From Thermotogota bacterium (lineage in GTDB: Bacteria > Thermotogota > Thermotogae > Thermotogales > Fervidobacteriaceae): 32,300 bases of DNA. Where the stretch lies: positions 1 through 32,300 of the forward strand of contig JAUQPP010000011.1 in assembly GCA_030550315.1 (NCBI GenBank). Reading direction: 5' to 3'. Position numbers and translations under genes: made by a program. Shown in pieces: positions 10,049 to 18,672 of this stretch. The stretch's first letter is position 1. Each line of letters begins with the position of its first letter. The notes under the pieces were generated by a model. That model saw nothing but the letters and a program-made list of their open reading frames with translations, had not been told where the DNA came from and did not search any database.

Positions 10049-10902
10049 CCTAACGCCACGTCCCTGTGTTCCAAAGTTACAGAATATCCATTGCTTTTGA
10101 AAAACTCGGCTAATTTCTCGGCAAAATATACAGACCTGTGCTTGCCTCCCGTGCAACCTATGGCCACGGTTAATTCATTTCTACCTTCCAGTTCGTACCG
10201 CGAAGTTGCAAACTTCAGAATCATCTCAACACGGTTCAGATATTCGTTAACTCCTTCCACATTGTCTAAGAAATTCTTGACCTCCGGATCTCTACCATCC
10301 TTTTGACGCAACTCGGGGATGTAAAACGGGTTTGGGAAAAACCTAACGTCAAAAACAAAATCGGCATCAAGCGGGATGCCGTACTTGAACCCAAAACTGA
10401 CAAGGTGTACAACAAAGTTCCTGGTGGTTCCCTGCCCAGATTTCGTAAGCAGTTTGGTGAGTTTCTCCCTCAGTTGGTGAGGATTCAGATGTGAGGTGTC
10501 GATTACAATATCGGCAATTTCCACGACATCTTTCATCAATTCAACTTCGAGATCTATCGCCTCGTTAATAGAACTCGTTTGCTTGGAGAGTGGATGGATA
10601 CGGCGCGTGTGGGCAAATCTTTGGATTAGGACGTCCTTTTTAGCGGTTAGAAAAACGATCTTTGCAAACTTAAATCTTTCCTTGATTTCCTTTACAGCCG
10701 CTGTTACATCACCAAGTAAGTAACTTCTCACGTCCACTACGATCGCCAACTTTTCAACACTCTGGGATACCAAACTCGCAACCTGGTAGGCAACTTCAGG
10801 TGGTAGATTGTCTATGCAAAAGAAACCCAGATCCTCAAGCAGTCCCGCTGCCGTCGATTTGCCCGCTCCCGAATAACCTGTCAGTATCACAAGCTCTTTC
10901 AA
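10045..10902 (-). CDS. rapZ: RNase adapter protein RapZ / YvcJ-family nucleotide-binding protein
   Basis: LVILTGYSGAGKSTAAGLLEDLGFFCIDNLPPE; C-terminal AIGCTGGKHRSVYFAEKLAEFF. Confidence 0.95.
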   Translation of the reverse strand: MKELVILTGYSGAGKSTAAGLLEDLGFFCIDNLPPEVAYQVASLVSQSVEKLAIVVDVRSYLLGDVTAAVKEIKERFKFAKIVFLTAKKDVLIQRFAHTRRIHPLSKQTSSINEAIDLEVELMKDVVEIADIVIDTSHLNPHQLREKLTKLLTKSGQGTTRNFVVHLVSFGFKYGIPLDADFVFDVRFFPNPFYIPELRQKDGRDPEVKNFLDNVEGVNEYLNRVEMILKFATSRYELEGRNELTVAIGCTGGKHRSVYFAEKLAEFFKSNGYSVTLEHRDVALG

Positions 10903-11665
10903 AGTATATCACCTTCTGCTCAAGTTCGTGGATCTCCAGATGCTTTACTTGATAAGGATACTTGAAACCTATCTTTTTCAGCTTTCGCTCAAATTCTTCC
11001 GTAGAACCAGTCACATAAAATTCAACGAAATTTTTGCCAATCCCGACCAAGTGTGAAACTTCTCTAACTAGTTCATCGGCTGGATCAACAATTCTCACGC
11101 CTTCCATGACACGGGATATTATGTCTTTGAGGAATGGAAAATGCGTGCAACCAAGAATGAGTTCTTGAGGCTTGAACTTTCTGAATGGTTCAAGATAAAA
11201 TTTCACAACGGCTTCCACCATGTGACCGTAGAACAAACCTTCCTCAACTAAGGACACGAAAAGTTGAGCAGGTCGTTGCATTACTTTTTTACCACGTTCC
11301 TCAAGTGCCTGTTTGTACAAGCCACTTTGGACAGTGGTGTGCGTTCCTATCACCCCGACACGTTCGTACTTGGAAGCGTTCACACCAGCCTGTATTATGC
11401 TGTGATAAGGTATCTTAAATGCAGACCTGTACTTTGCAAGCGTGGAATCTGAAGTATTGCAGGCCGCAAATATGCGCTCAACTTTTTTCTCCATCAGAAA
11501 ACCAATGATTTCACGACTGAAAGTTTCTATCGTGTCGCGCGTCTTTGTACCATACGGAGCCCTGAAAGTGTCCGCAACGTAAACGTAGTGCGCCGGTATA
11601 GTTTCTATGAGCTTCTTCAAAACGGAGAGTCCGCCAATGCCAGAATCGAATAACCCAATTTTCAT
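10835..11665 (-). CDS. murI: Glutamate racemase
   Basis: MKIGLFDSGIGGLSVLKKLI, AACNTSDSTLAKYR, ELILGCTHFPFLKDII motifs. 3' end overlaps rapZ by 68 nt. Confidence 0.95.
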   Translation of the reverse strand: MKIGLFDSGIGGLSVLKKLIETIPAHYVYVADTFRAPYGTKTRDTIETFSREIIGFLMEKKVERIFAACNTSDSTLAKYRSAFKIPYHSIIQAGVNASKYERVGVIGTHTTVQSGLYKQALEERGKKVMQRPAQLFVSLVEEGLFYGHMVEAVVKFYLEPFRKFKPQELILGCTHFPFLKDIISRVMEGVRIVDPADELVREVSHLVGIGKNFVEFYVTGSTEEFERKLKKIGFKYPYQVKHLEIHELEQKVIYFERACDTDRLFGSGQIDGSGTA

Positions 11666-11931
11666 TTAGTTCCTTCACCTTCCAGCGCCCTAATCTTGAT
11701 TCTTGTCTTTTCTAGTATTTCAGTAAGTCTCTTTTCGATGTAGTATTCATGCTCGAGCACATCACACAACATTAAAACTAGAAGCTCATCAAACGATACT
11801 TCATCGTAAAACGCTTTGTACGAGCTCTGTAGTTCCTTGAGCCTTCTGTAAACGTGATTTATTACCTCTTCGGGACTATCGGAAGCGAGCTCGTATTCGT
11901 GGCCAAAAATACTTATCTTAACCTTCTTCAT
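11662..11931 (-). CDS. zapA: ZapA-like cell division protein
   Basis: 89 aa: MKKVKISIFGHEYELASDSPEEVINHVYRRLKELQ... fits the ZapA N-terminal fold and helical tail. Confidence 0.75.
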   Translation of the reverse strand: MKKVKISIFGHEYELASDSPEEVINHVYRRLKELQSSYKAFYDEVSFDELLVLMLCDVLEHEYYIEKRLTEILEKTRIKIRALEGEGTK

Positions 11932-12169
11932 GGTCGCTCACTTCCAATATGTTCATCAGGTCTTTAACCCTGATGATGAGTTTGTTTATAACTTCCTCGT
12001 TACTCCTGAGAAGACGTTCGAGTTCGGATTTTTCCTTTTCAAGTTCGCTAATCCGTTCAATCGCGCGGTTCAGTTCTTGCCAAAGTTTCTCGTTCTCACG
12101 CTTCAGCTCCGAGTAGCTCGTTATTAAACCTTCAATCAAACGCTCCAACTCGTCAACCTTGTCCACCAT
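11918..12169 (-). CDS. Small coiled-coil protein
   Basis: MVDKVDELERLIEGLITSYSELKRENEKLWQELNRAIERISELEKEKSELERLL... heptad-rich; ATG at 12169 follows GGGGGG; overlaps zapA by 14 nt. Confidence 0.8.
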   Translation of the reverse strand: MVDKVDELERLIEGLITSYSELKRENEKLWQELNRAIERISELEKEKSELERLLRSNEEVINKLIIRVKDLMNILEVSDHEEG

Positions 12170-12189
12170 TATACCACGCCCCCCGTGTT

Positions 12190-12822
12190 TTACCAGTTTC
12201 CGAATACTATAAACTTTGTTACGTTTGAAATAACACTTATAAACGGGCGCATTATCATGGGAAAAATCCAAAGAATCAGCAAGCCAATCATGAACAGGAT
12301 TCCGTAGAAGTTGAACTTCAGATACCACTCGTAATATTTGCTCGGAAGCAGCCCGAGCAATGCGCGACTACCATCAAGCGGGGGTAGTGGGAAAAGGGAA
12401 ACAATAGCGTAGGTGAGACTCCACTTTGCCGCGTCATAAAAAACCTTAAAGTATTTTGTATTAAGCAACATTCGTGCAAGCACGCCATAGAGAAGGAACA
12501 GTGAAAAGCTTGACAAAATTCCGTAAAGCGAGTAGGTTACGAGCTCGCGTCTTTTACTTTTTGGATAATCGACAAAAGGAGCCCGCGTCCATCCAAAATC
12601 GAAGAAGGCAAAACTGAGGAATCCAACAGGATCAACGTACCTAATAGGATTGAGAACGCCCAAACTCAAGTAGAAGTTTTTAAGGGTGAATTTTGAGAAA
12701 ACAGCCCTCAGAATCTCCCTGGGCCAACTCACCAGTATGTACGATACGAACCCAAGCAATAGGTTAATCAAAAAAGAAAACATACAGTTAATGTTCTCCC
12801 CTTCCCCAAATTCACGGTACAC
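12190..12822 (-). CDS. Site-2-protease-family (M50-like) membrane protein lacking the HExxH motif
   Basis: Retains NPIRYVDPVGFL (cf. NPxxHxDPxG) and LFPLPPLDGSRALLGLLP (cf. LPIPPLDGSR) with multiple TM segments, but the expected HExxH position reads PREILRA. Start may be the internal ATG at 12783. Confidence 0.75.
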   Translation of the reverse strand: MYREFGEGENINCMFSFLINLLLGFVSYILVSWPREILRAVFSKFTLKNFYLSLGVLNPIRYVDPVGFLSFAFFDFGWTRAPFVDYPKSKRRELVTYSLYGILSSFSLFLLYGVLARMLLNTKYFKVFYDAAKWSLTYAIVSLFPLPPLDGSRALLGLLPSKYYEWYLKFNFYGILFMIGLLILWIFPMIMRPFISVISNVTKFIVFGNW

Positions 12823-12824
12823 AT

Positions 12825-14183
12825 TTATGTTCGTAATTCAGCTTTCTTTATTTTACCATATTCTTTAAGAAATTGTATCTGTTCTACTGACATGTTTTTC
12901 CACCAATATGGGAGGACTGTATTGTTCAAAAGCAAGGGATCTTCAAGCCCGGTGAGCACCCCTTTGTTTACAAGTTCAATCCAAATTTCTGTACCCACAA
13001 TGGGTGTAAACTCATTAATCGAAAAGTCAATACCCGCACTCACGCATACATCGACGGCGTTCATAACATCTTCAACAGTTTGACCGGGTAGGTTCACCAT
13101 TATATACGCACTCACTTCCTTGTGTGTGAATCCTGCGTTTCTAAGCATTTTCGCAGCACGAACCAAATCTTCATCTCTTATCTTGTCACCTGTGATGCGT
13201 TGCAACCTTCCAGCTGTCTCGTATCCCAGCTTTATGGTCTTGAAATTTGCTTCAAACAGCAAATCGGCAATCTCCTGAGTAAGTAGTCTTGCATGTATAC
13301 CATTAGGTAGGTGGAATCGCAATTTCCTGTTGAGTCCCCTACAAATTATCTCGCGCAAGATGTGTTTGAAGTGATTCTCCGCATTTACTAATATTGCATC
13401 ATCAAAGAAGACAATATCTTGTACGTTAAAAAGCTCGGAGAACTTTTCTATCTCTTCCAAGACCAACGCCACCGGTTTGAATTTCATTCGCTCCCAATTT
13501 CTGGGCGCAATACAGTACGTACACCTGTAAGGGCAACCAAGAGTTGTAAGTAAAACGACGTATCCAACTTTTTCGTAAAGCTCATAAGCTGGAGATAGTT
13601 GCGCAAACCAGTCAATATCGATCTCCGGAAGTCCCCATTCCAGGGTTCTATTCAGCAATTTGGGTAGGTATCTCAAATCAGTCTGGGTAAAAAGAATTGC
13701 ACCACTTTTTTTCGCAACGGACGGCTGATTTCGGACGAAGAAACCACCGAAGAGCACCGGAACGTCTAGCTCGTCTTTAATAACCGATATTGTATCGAAG
13801 TAGCCAGGGTACCAGTAAGTAAGCGTTGAAGTAACGAAGACGGCATCCACTCCTTTTTCACGCTCGCGCTGAAGAAGTTTTCTGAAAAGTTCTTCCGGCA
13901 TTCCGTAGCGCTTGTACTTACGTGGCATGAAGCTTAAAACTGGAGGTTTTGTAATCTCAATATGTGGAAACTTGCCGGTACCATAGAACTTATCCTTCGG
14001 AACCTTCACGCTAGCCTGTAATTCGGGATCGTAGCGGTTCATGAGATCTATAAGACTTACCTCAATCCCGAGCACTTTCAAAAAACTACCGACGTATAGG
14101 AGTCCAACAGGTTTCAACCAAAAATCATAGGCAGCAAAATCCTCGATCCACGGGTTAACGAGTAAAACCCTTTTTCTTTTCAT
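12825..14183 (-). CDS. Radical SAM protein with N-terminal B12-binding-like domain
   Basis: CPYRCTYC (CxxxCxxC) cluster motif; N-terminal RVLLVNPW...PVGLLYVGSFLKVLGIEVSLIDL. Confidence 0.9.
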   Translation of the reverse strand: MKRKRVLLVNPWIEDFAAYDFWLKPVGLLYVGSFLKVLGIEVSLIDLMNRYDPELQASVKVPKDKFYGTGKFPHIEITKPPVLSFMPRKYKRYGMPEELFRKLLQREREKGVDAVFVTSTLTYWYPGYFDTISVIKDELDVPVLFGGFFVRNQPSVAKKSGAILFTQTDLRYLPKLLNRTLEWGLPEIDIDWFAQLSPAYELYEKVGYVVLLTTLGCPYRCTYCIAPRNWERMKFKPVALVLEEIEKFSELFNVQDIVFFDDAILVNAENHFKHILREIICRGLNRKLRFHLPNGIHARLLTQEIADLLFEANFKTIKLGYETAGRLQRITGDKIRDEDLVRAAKMLRNAGFTHKEVSAYIMVNLPGQTVEDVMNAVDVCVSAGIDFSINEFTPIVGTEIWIELVNKGVLTGLEDPLLLNNTVLPYWWKNMSVEQIQFLKEYGKIKKAELRT

Positions 14184-14916
14184 AGAAATAGTACATCCCC
14201 CGCAACGTCAATTCTGGATCGATGATGCCGTCTACATGTTCGGCAACCAAGTTTGCCTGCCCACCAGTGTGAATAATGGTTGGCTTCGTTGCAAACTCGC
14301 TCGATATATTTTGGATCAGATACTTCACAGCACCCACGGTTGCATTGATCGTTCCAATTCTTATGTTTGAGTCCGTATCCTTACCCACAAAACCATCGTA
14401 CGGTTTAATTTCCACTTGAGGAAGCTTCGCCGTACCGCGAAAAAGCGCGTGGATCATCATTTTAAAACCTGGCAAGATAGCGCCACCTTCGTATCGTCCT
14501 TCCCTTAGTACCTCCACAGTAATTGCGGTGCCGTAATCAACAACGATGCAGTTGGGCCCATAATCTTTGAATGCCGCGATCACATCACACACACGATCAG
14601 CACCAATCTCCCTCGGATAGTTAACGGCCCACTCGATATGGTCGTAGTCTTCCGCCTTGACAAAATAAACTTCCCCTGAACCATACTTGACCGCGAAGTA
14701 TTCGAAAATAACGTTAACCGACGGTACAACTGAAGAGACGACTATAGGCTTTGCAATTACTGTCTCACCAAAAAGTGTCTTTAGGAAAACCATTAACTCG
14801 TCCTCTGTTTCATAGCGATGCGTTGAAATGCGAAACTTGTTGAATTTTTTACCATCGGCAGTCAGTGCCACTGTAGTGTGCGTGTTTCCAACGTCAAAAA
14901 GTAATACCTCGGCCAT
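14155..14916 (-). CDS. coaX: Type III pantothenate kinase
   Basis: LLFDVGNTHTTVAL, NYPREIGADRVCDVIAA, CIVVDYGTAITVEVL, GGAILPGFKMM, IHTGGQANLVAEH. Confidence 0.95.
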   Translation of the reverse strand: MAEVLLFDVGNTHTTVALTADGKKFNKFRISTHRYETEDELMVFLKTLFGETVIAKPIVVSSVVPSVNVIFEYFAVKYGSGEVYFVKAEDYDHIEWAVNYPREIGADRVCDVIAAFKDYGPNCIVVDYGTAITVEVLREGRYEGGAILPGFKMMIHALFRGTAKLPQVEIKPYDGFVGKDTDSNIRIGTINATVGAVKYLIQNISSEFATKPTIIHTGGQANLVAEHVDGIIDPELTLRGMYYFYEKKKGFTR

Positions 14917-14944
14917 GGTTTTCCCTCCTAAAATTATCTGTTCT

Positions 14945-14995
14945 CCTGCTTATTATATCATGAAAACATCGAACGTACGTGGTATAATGAACATC
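14945..14995. promoter_or_regulatory. Divergent extended -10 promoters for coaX (-) and the MBL-fold gene (+)
   Basis: Plus strand TGGTATAAT (TATAAT 14983-14988); minus strand TGATATAAT (TATAAT = 14957-14952). Both match TGnTATAAT. Palindrome ACGTACGT at 14973-14980 between them. Confidence 0.7.
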
Positions 14996-15034
14996 GAGAA
15001 CCAGAACAAAGACTTATTGCTAGGGGGCAAATAA

Positions 15035-15649
15035 ATGAAGATCGAGCAATTTCAAGTTTTAAAGACTTCAGGATTGTTTCAAACGAACTCTTACGTGTTC
15101 AAATCCACCGATAAGTGGTTCGTGGTTGATCCAGGGAGTGGAATATTTGGTCCACTAATGGGACTGGTGCCCGTAGACACCATTTTGCAGGTACTCCTCA
15201 CACATGCACATTACGATCATATAGCTGGCCTTGTAGAACTTGCAAGGAATTGGAAAATCCAACTTTTTGTCTCCAGTGAAGACGCACCGTTGCTCAAAGA
15301 CCCAGAACTGAACTTCTCACGTCAACTCGGTAATCCTTTGGTCATTGATTATGAATGGTTGGATATCGATGAACATTTTGAAACTGTAGCCGCTCCCGGA
15401 CATACTCCAGGTTCGAGGGTAATTATTTTTGACGGGCACGTGTTTACCGGTGATGTGGTATTCTCAAACACGATAGGCCGTTGGGATTTGTGCCCGCTAC
15501 ATAACGCAAAGTGGCTAATGAACGAAACAATAAGAAAATTGACCAAACTCTTTAACAGTTTACCAAACGACTGGTTAGTATTACCTGGTCACGGTAAGAT
15601 TGTGACTGTGTCGGAACTCTTCACGTTAAACCCATTCTTTAAGAGATAG
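15035..15649 (+). CDS. MBL-fold metallo-hydrolase (glyoxalase II-like)
   Basis: LLTHAHYDHIAGL (THxHxDH), APGHTPGSRVI, FTGDVVFSNTIGRWDL, LPGHGKIVTV. Confidence 0.92.
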   Translation: MKIEQFQVLKTSGLFQTNSYVFKSTDKWFVVDPGSGIFGPLMGLVPVDTILQVLLTHAHYDHIAGLVELARNWKIQLFVSSEDAPLLKDPELNFSRQLGNPLVIDYEWLDIDEHFETVAAPGHTPGSRVIIFDGHVFTGDVVFSNTIGRWDLCPLHNAKWLMNETIRKLTKLFNSLPNDWLVLPGHGKIVTVSELFTLNPFFKR

Positions 15650-15671
15650 CAGCTACGTTATTAGGAGGTGC

Positions 15672-16412
15672 ATGGTTACGAAGCTCGTGGATGTTCTACT
15701 CCTTCCCGACATGCAACCGAATTTTGGTTTGATGTACGACTGCACTGCGGTCGTAGATGTCCTTAGAGCCTCAACAACAATAATAACGGCCATTGCAAAT
15801 GGTGCGGTCGAGGTAATACCAGTTAAATCTATAGAGGAAGCGCTTGAACATCGAGCAAAAGGTTATCTTGTATGCGGAGAACGCGGGGGCCTTAAACCTC
15901 AAGGATTTGACCTCGGAAATTCTCCGCTCGAGTACACAAAAGAACGAATACTAGGAAAAAAGATATGTATAACCACCTCGAACGGAACAAGAGCACTTCT
16001 GAAAGCACATACCCTTTCCCGGCACGTTTATATCGGAGGGTTTGTTAACCTTTCTGCGTTGGTGGAAAAACTCGCTGAGTTCGAAAAGATACTAATTTTA
16101 TGCTCGGGGAATGAAGGACGCGTATCCTTCGAAGACAGTCTGCTAGCGGGCGCTATAGTAAGTAGGATTGCGAGCAATTATAAAACCGAGGTGAGAGCAG
16201 AAAACGTCTTTTTGAGCGACTCAGCGTTGATTGTCGAAAAACTCTGGGAAAAATTCGGTTTTCCCAACCTTATCGGAACTCATGCAAGGAAACTAATTGA
16301 ACTCGGTTTTACAGCAGACGTCGAATTTGCTAAGAGAGTGGATTATTACCCAGTCGTCCCCGAGTACTCAGAGGGAATTGTTAGAGGAATTTTTTCGAAT
16401 ACCCTACGATAA
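15672..16412 (+). CDS. ComB-family 2-phosphosulfolactate phosphatase-like protein
   Basis: VVDVLRASTTIITAIANGAVEVIPVKSIEEA, CGERGGLKPQGFDLGNSPLEYT, ITTSNGTRAL are ComB family motifs. Confidence 0.88.
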   Translation: MVTKLVDVLLLPDMQPNFGLMYDCTAVVDVLRASTTIITAIANGAVEVIPVKSIEEALEHRAKGYLVCGERGGLKPQGFDLGNSPLEYTKERILGKKICITTSNGTRALLKAHTLSRHVYIGGFVNLSALVEKLAEFEKILILCSGNEGRVSFEDSLLAGAIVSRIASNYKTEVRAENVFLSDSALIVEKLWEKFGFPNLIGTHARKLIELGFTADVEFAKRVDYYPVVPEYSEGIVRGIFSNTLR

Positions 16413-16421
16413 AAGTTACTT

Positions 16422-16679
16422 TTATTTCCGGAAAACGGTAACTACGTACGCCGTTCCGAGCCAAAGCTGAATTACAGCGGTTATCTGACCGTTGGTGATC
16501 CTGATGCGACCGTTTCTTTGAAAAAGTGCTTTGGAATGCTTTGATTCCAGCAAACCAACAAGTTCTTCAACGGTTATACCTCGTTCAATCATGCGCTGAA
16601 AGGTATGAGGCACCAACAGCACCGTCCTTCCAAGCAATTCTACGTAAATCTCTCCACTATCATCGCTCCTTAAATCCAT
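16422..16679 (-). CDS. Small DUF4258-like protein
   Basis: MDLRSDDSGEIYVELLGRTVLLVPHTFQRMIERGITVEELVGLLESKH...GRIRITNGQITAVIQLW. ATG 16679 follows AGGAGG, so the ORF-track start at 16736 is probably too long. Confidence 0.6.
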   Translation of the reverse strand: MDLRSDDSGEIYVELLGRTVLLVPHTFQRMIERGITVEELVGLLESKHSKALFQRNGRIRITNGQITAVIQLWLGTAYVVTVFRK

Positions 16680-16698
16680 CCAAGGAGTTTCCTCCTCA

Positions 16699-17190
16699 TC
16701 AGTGTTCCTTCTCTGAGTTTTTACGAACACGTCCAAAAACGAGGCGTTCGAAAAACCGCAAGATTTTCGTTGATAAGAACTCTCTCTTCAAATCGAGAGG
16801 TTCCACCTTTATTGTGTAGGCCCCGAGTAAGTTTCCAAAGAGTACGTCCGTGAAGAGTTGGTCACCAACAACAACAACCTTATCCTTCTCCCGCAAAAAA
16901 TTTCTTAATTTTAGTTTCACCTTCCAGGTAAGTGGTTTCATCGCACGCCAAATTGCAGGAATTTCGTAGTTTAGTTTTCGGGATCTACCGTTCGAGACGA
17001 TAAATATCATCGCTCCTCTGGATTTTAAGAGTTCAAATAATTGCACAATATCTTTCGGTATCTCTGAAGATTTCCAAAAACTTATCGTATTATCAAAATC
17101 AAATAAAAAAACGCTCTTGCCTTTTTGCAAGAGGCTTTCGAAGTCAATATCAGTTACCTTGCACACACTGAGATGTACCTTCAAATTCAT
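16699..17190 (-). CDS. YqeG-family HAD IIIA-type phosphatase
   Basis: SVFLFDFDNTISFW, FIVSNG, KPLTWK, KVVVVGDQLFTDVLFGNLLGAYTIKV. Confidence 0.9.
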   Translation of the reverse strand: MNLKVHLSVCKVTDIDFESLLQKGKSVFLFDFDNTISFWKSSEIPKDIVQLFELLKSRGAMIFIVSNGRSRKLNYEIPAIWRAMKPLTWKVKLKLRNFLREKDKVVVVGDQLFTDVLFGNLLGAYTIKVEPLDLKREFLSTKILRFFERLVFGRVRKNSEKEH

Positions 17191-17810
17191 CCCTCCAAGA
17201 AAGACATGAGCGAAGTACTGAGCCGACTTCGAACTATTTTCTTAACTTTTTGCACTGTATTATCAACCTTTTTGAAATTTACACCAACCCTTTCTTGGAT
17301 CTCTCGATAGCTGAACCCGTCGAGCCATAGCTGGAATATCTCGATTTCTTCATCTTTAAGCGCGCCAATTACTTCTTCGTACACAACGCTAAGTATAGCT
17401 TGTTTAACCACGTTCTTGTCCGTGCTCATGTCCGGAAGGAAATATTCAATTTGCTCGTCTTCGTCATCGGTGAATATTGAATCGATACTGGTCGAATCTG
17501 AAAGCATTTTGTTTTTCTTTCTATTTTGGTAGGTTATGAAGGTCTTTATTTCCGATTCTATACTCCGCCAGGCAAAAGTAGAAAACGAACTTTTTCCAGG
17601 TTCAAAATAGAATATCGCCTTTATCAGGCCTATCAAACCATTCTGAACTATATCGTCAAACTCAGCCCACGGTGCGTAAAATTGTGATGCAATTCTTACC
17701 ACCATCGGGTGAAATTTTTCAACAATCAAATCTATCGCTTCGGTTAACCCACTTTGCGCAAGTTCCACCAACTTTTCGATAGGTTTCCCCCTGAGAGCGT
17801 ATTTTATCAT
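17187..17810 (-). CDS. Sigma-70 family RNA polymerase sigma factor, SigH-like
   Basis: Region 2-like EFDDIVQNGLIGLIKAIFYFEPGKSSFSTFAWRSIESEI; region 4-like EIEIFQLWLDGFSYREIQERVGVNFKKVDNTVQKVK. Confidence 0.88.
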   Translation of the reverse strand: MIKYALRGKPIEKLVELAQSGLTEAIDLIVEKFHPMVVRIASQFYAPWAEFDDIVQNGLIGLIKAIFYFEPGKSSFSTFAWRSIESEIKTFITYQNRKKNKMLSDSTSIDSIFTDDEDEQIEYFLPDMSTDKNVVKQAILSVVYEEVIGALKDEEIEIFQLWLDGFSYREIQERVGVNFKKVDNTVQKVKKIVRSRLSTSLMSFLEG

Positions 17811-17829
17811 CTAAATTGTCTCCTTCACT

Positions 17830-18669
17830 TTACGATATGAACTTTGCCAATATTCCAATATCCTGGACGATGAGATGTGGTTTAACAGGACCATGGAGCC
17901 CGTCTTCCGCTGTTGCTTCACCGGTGAGGACCAGGACCGTAAACGTACCGCTCCTTATCCCAGCCAGTATATCCGTGTATATTCTATCTCCCACGACACA
18001 GGTTTCATTTGGTGAAAGGGCGTGGCGGCGGATTATCATATCGATAAGCTTTGGTTCCGGTTTACCAAAAACTATGTTCGGGTAAACTCCGGACGCCTTC
18101 CTGATAACTGAGGCGATAGCACCCGCGTCTGGAAGAGGTCCATCGATAGAAGGGCAGTTTAAATCCGGATTGGTAACCACGAAAAGTGCCCCTCTGGAGA
18201 CGAATATCGTAGCTTTCTTGATTTTCTCGTAAGTTAACGTCAGATCAAACGTCACAACCACAATCTCGGGCTCATCCTCCACCAAAATATGTCCAACTCG
18301 CCTGAATTCATCTTTGATTTCTTCAGTTCCAACCACGTAAACACGCTTCGGCCCGAATTCCTCAAACAAGTACTCCGCTGTAGCGATGCCGGCGGTAACT
18401 ATTTGTTCGCGTGTAAGTTCAAAACCAAGTTCGCGAAATTCCTCCAAGTAGCTGTTAATACTCCTGTTAGAGTTGTTAGTAAGAAAAACGAGCTTTCTAC
18501 CCGTCTTCAAAAGCGTTTCGTAGAAAAGTTTTGAACCGTTGAACGGTTTACCACTCAGATAGAAAGTACCGTCTATATCGAGTATGAAGAGTTTGCATCT
18601 ATTTATCCATTCCAAGCTTCCCTTCATCACCTCTATCACGGATGTTTCAGTGTACGTGGTGTTTCTCAT
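17830..18669 (-). CDS. HAD-IIA family hydrolase (NagD/AraL-like)
   Basis: LFILDIDGTFYLSGKPFNGS, LVFLTNNSNRS, NPDLNCPSIDGPLPDAGAI, FGKPEPKLIDMI, VVGDRIYTDILAGIRSG. Confidence 0.93.
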   Translation of the reverse strand: MRNTTYTETSVIEVMKGSLEWINRCKLFILDIDGTFYLSGKPFNGSKLFYETLLKTGRKLVFLTNNSNRSINSYLEEFRELGFELTREQIVTAGIATAEYLFEEFGPKRVYVVGTEEIKDEFRRVGHILVEDEPEIVVVTFDLTLTYEKIKKATIFVSRGALFVVTNPDLNCPSIDGPLPDAGAIASVIRKASGVYPNIVFGKPEPKLIDMIIRRHALSPNETCVVGDRIYTDILAGIRSGTFTVLVLTGEATAEDGLHGPVKPHLIVQDIGILAKFIS

Positions 18670-18672
18670 AAC

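Noticed and set aside
12155-12180. TGGTATAAT (minus strand) at the start codon of the small coiled-coil gene
   Set aside because: A perfect extended -10 match, but transcription would begin inside the coding sequence; more likely a coincidental overlap of GGTATA with ATG.
16680-16736. Upstream extension (MDVFVKTQRRNTDEEETPW) of the DUF4258-like ORF, overlapping yqeG
   Set aside because: AGGAGG lies just before ATG 16679, making the shorter protein more likely and removing the overlap.
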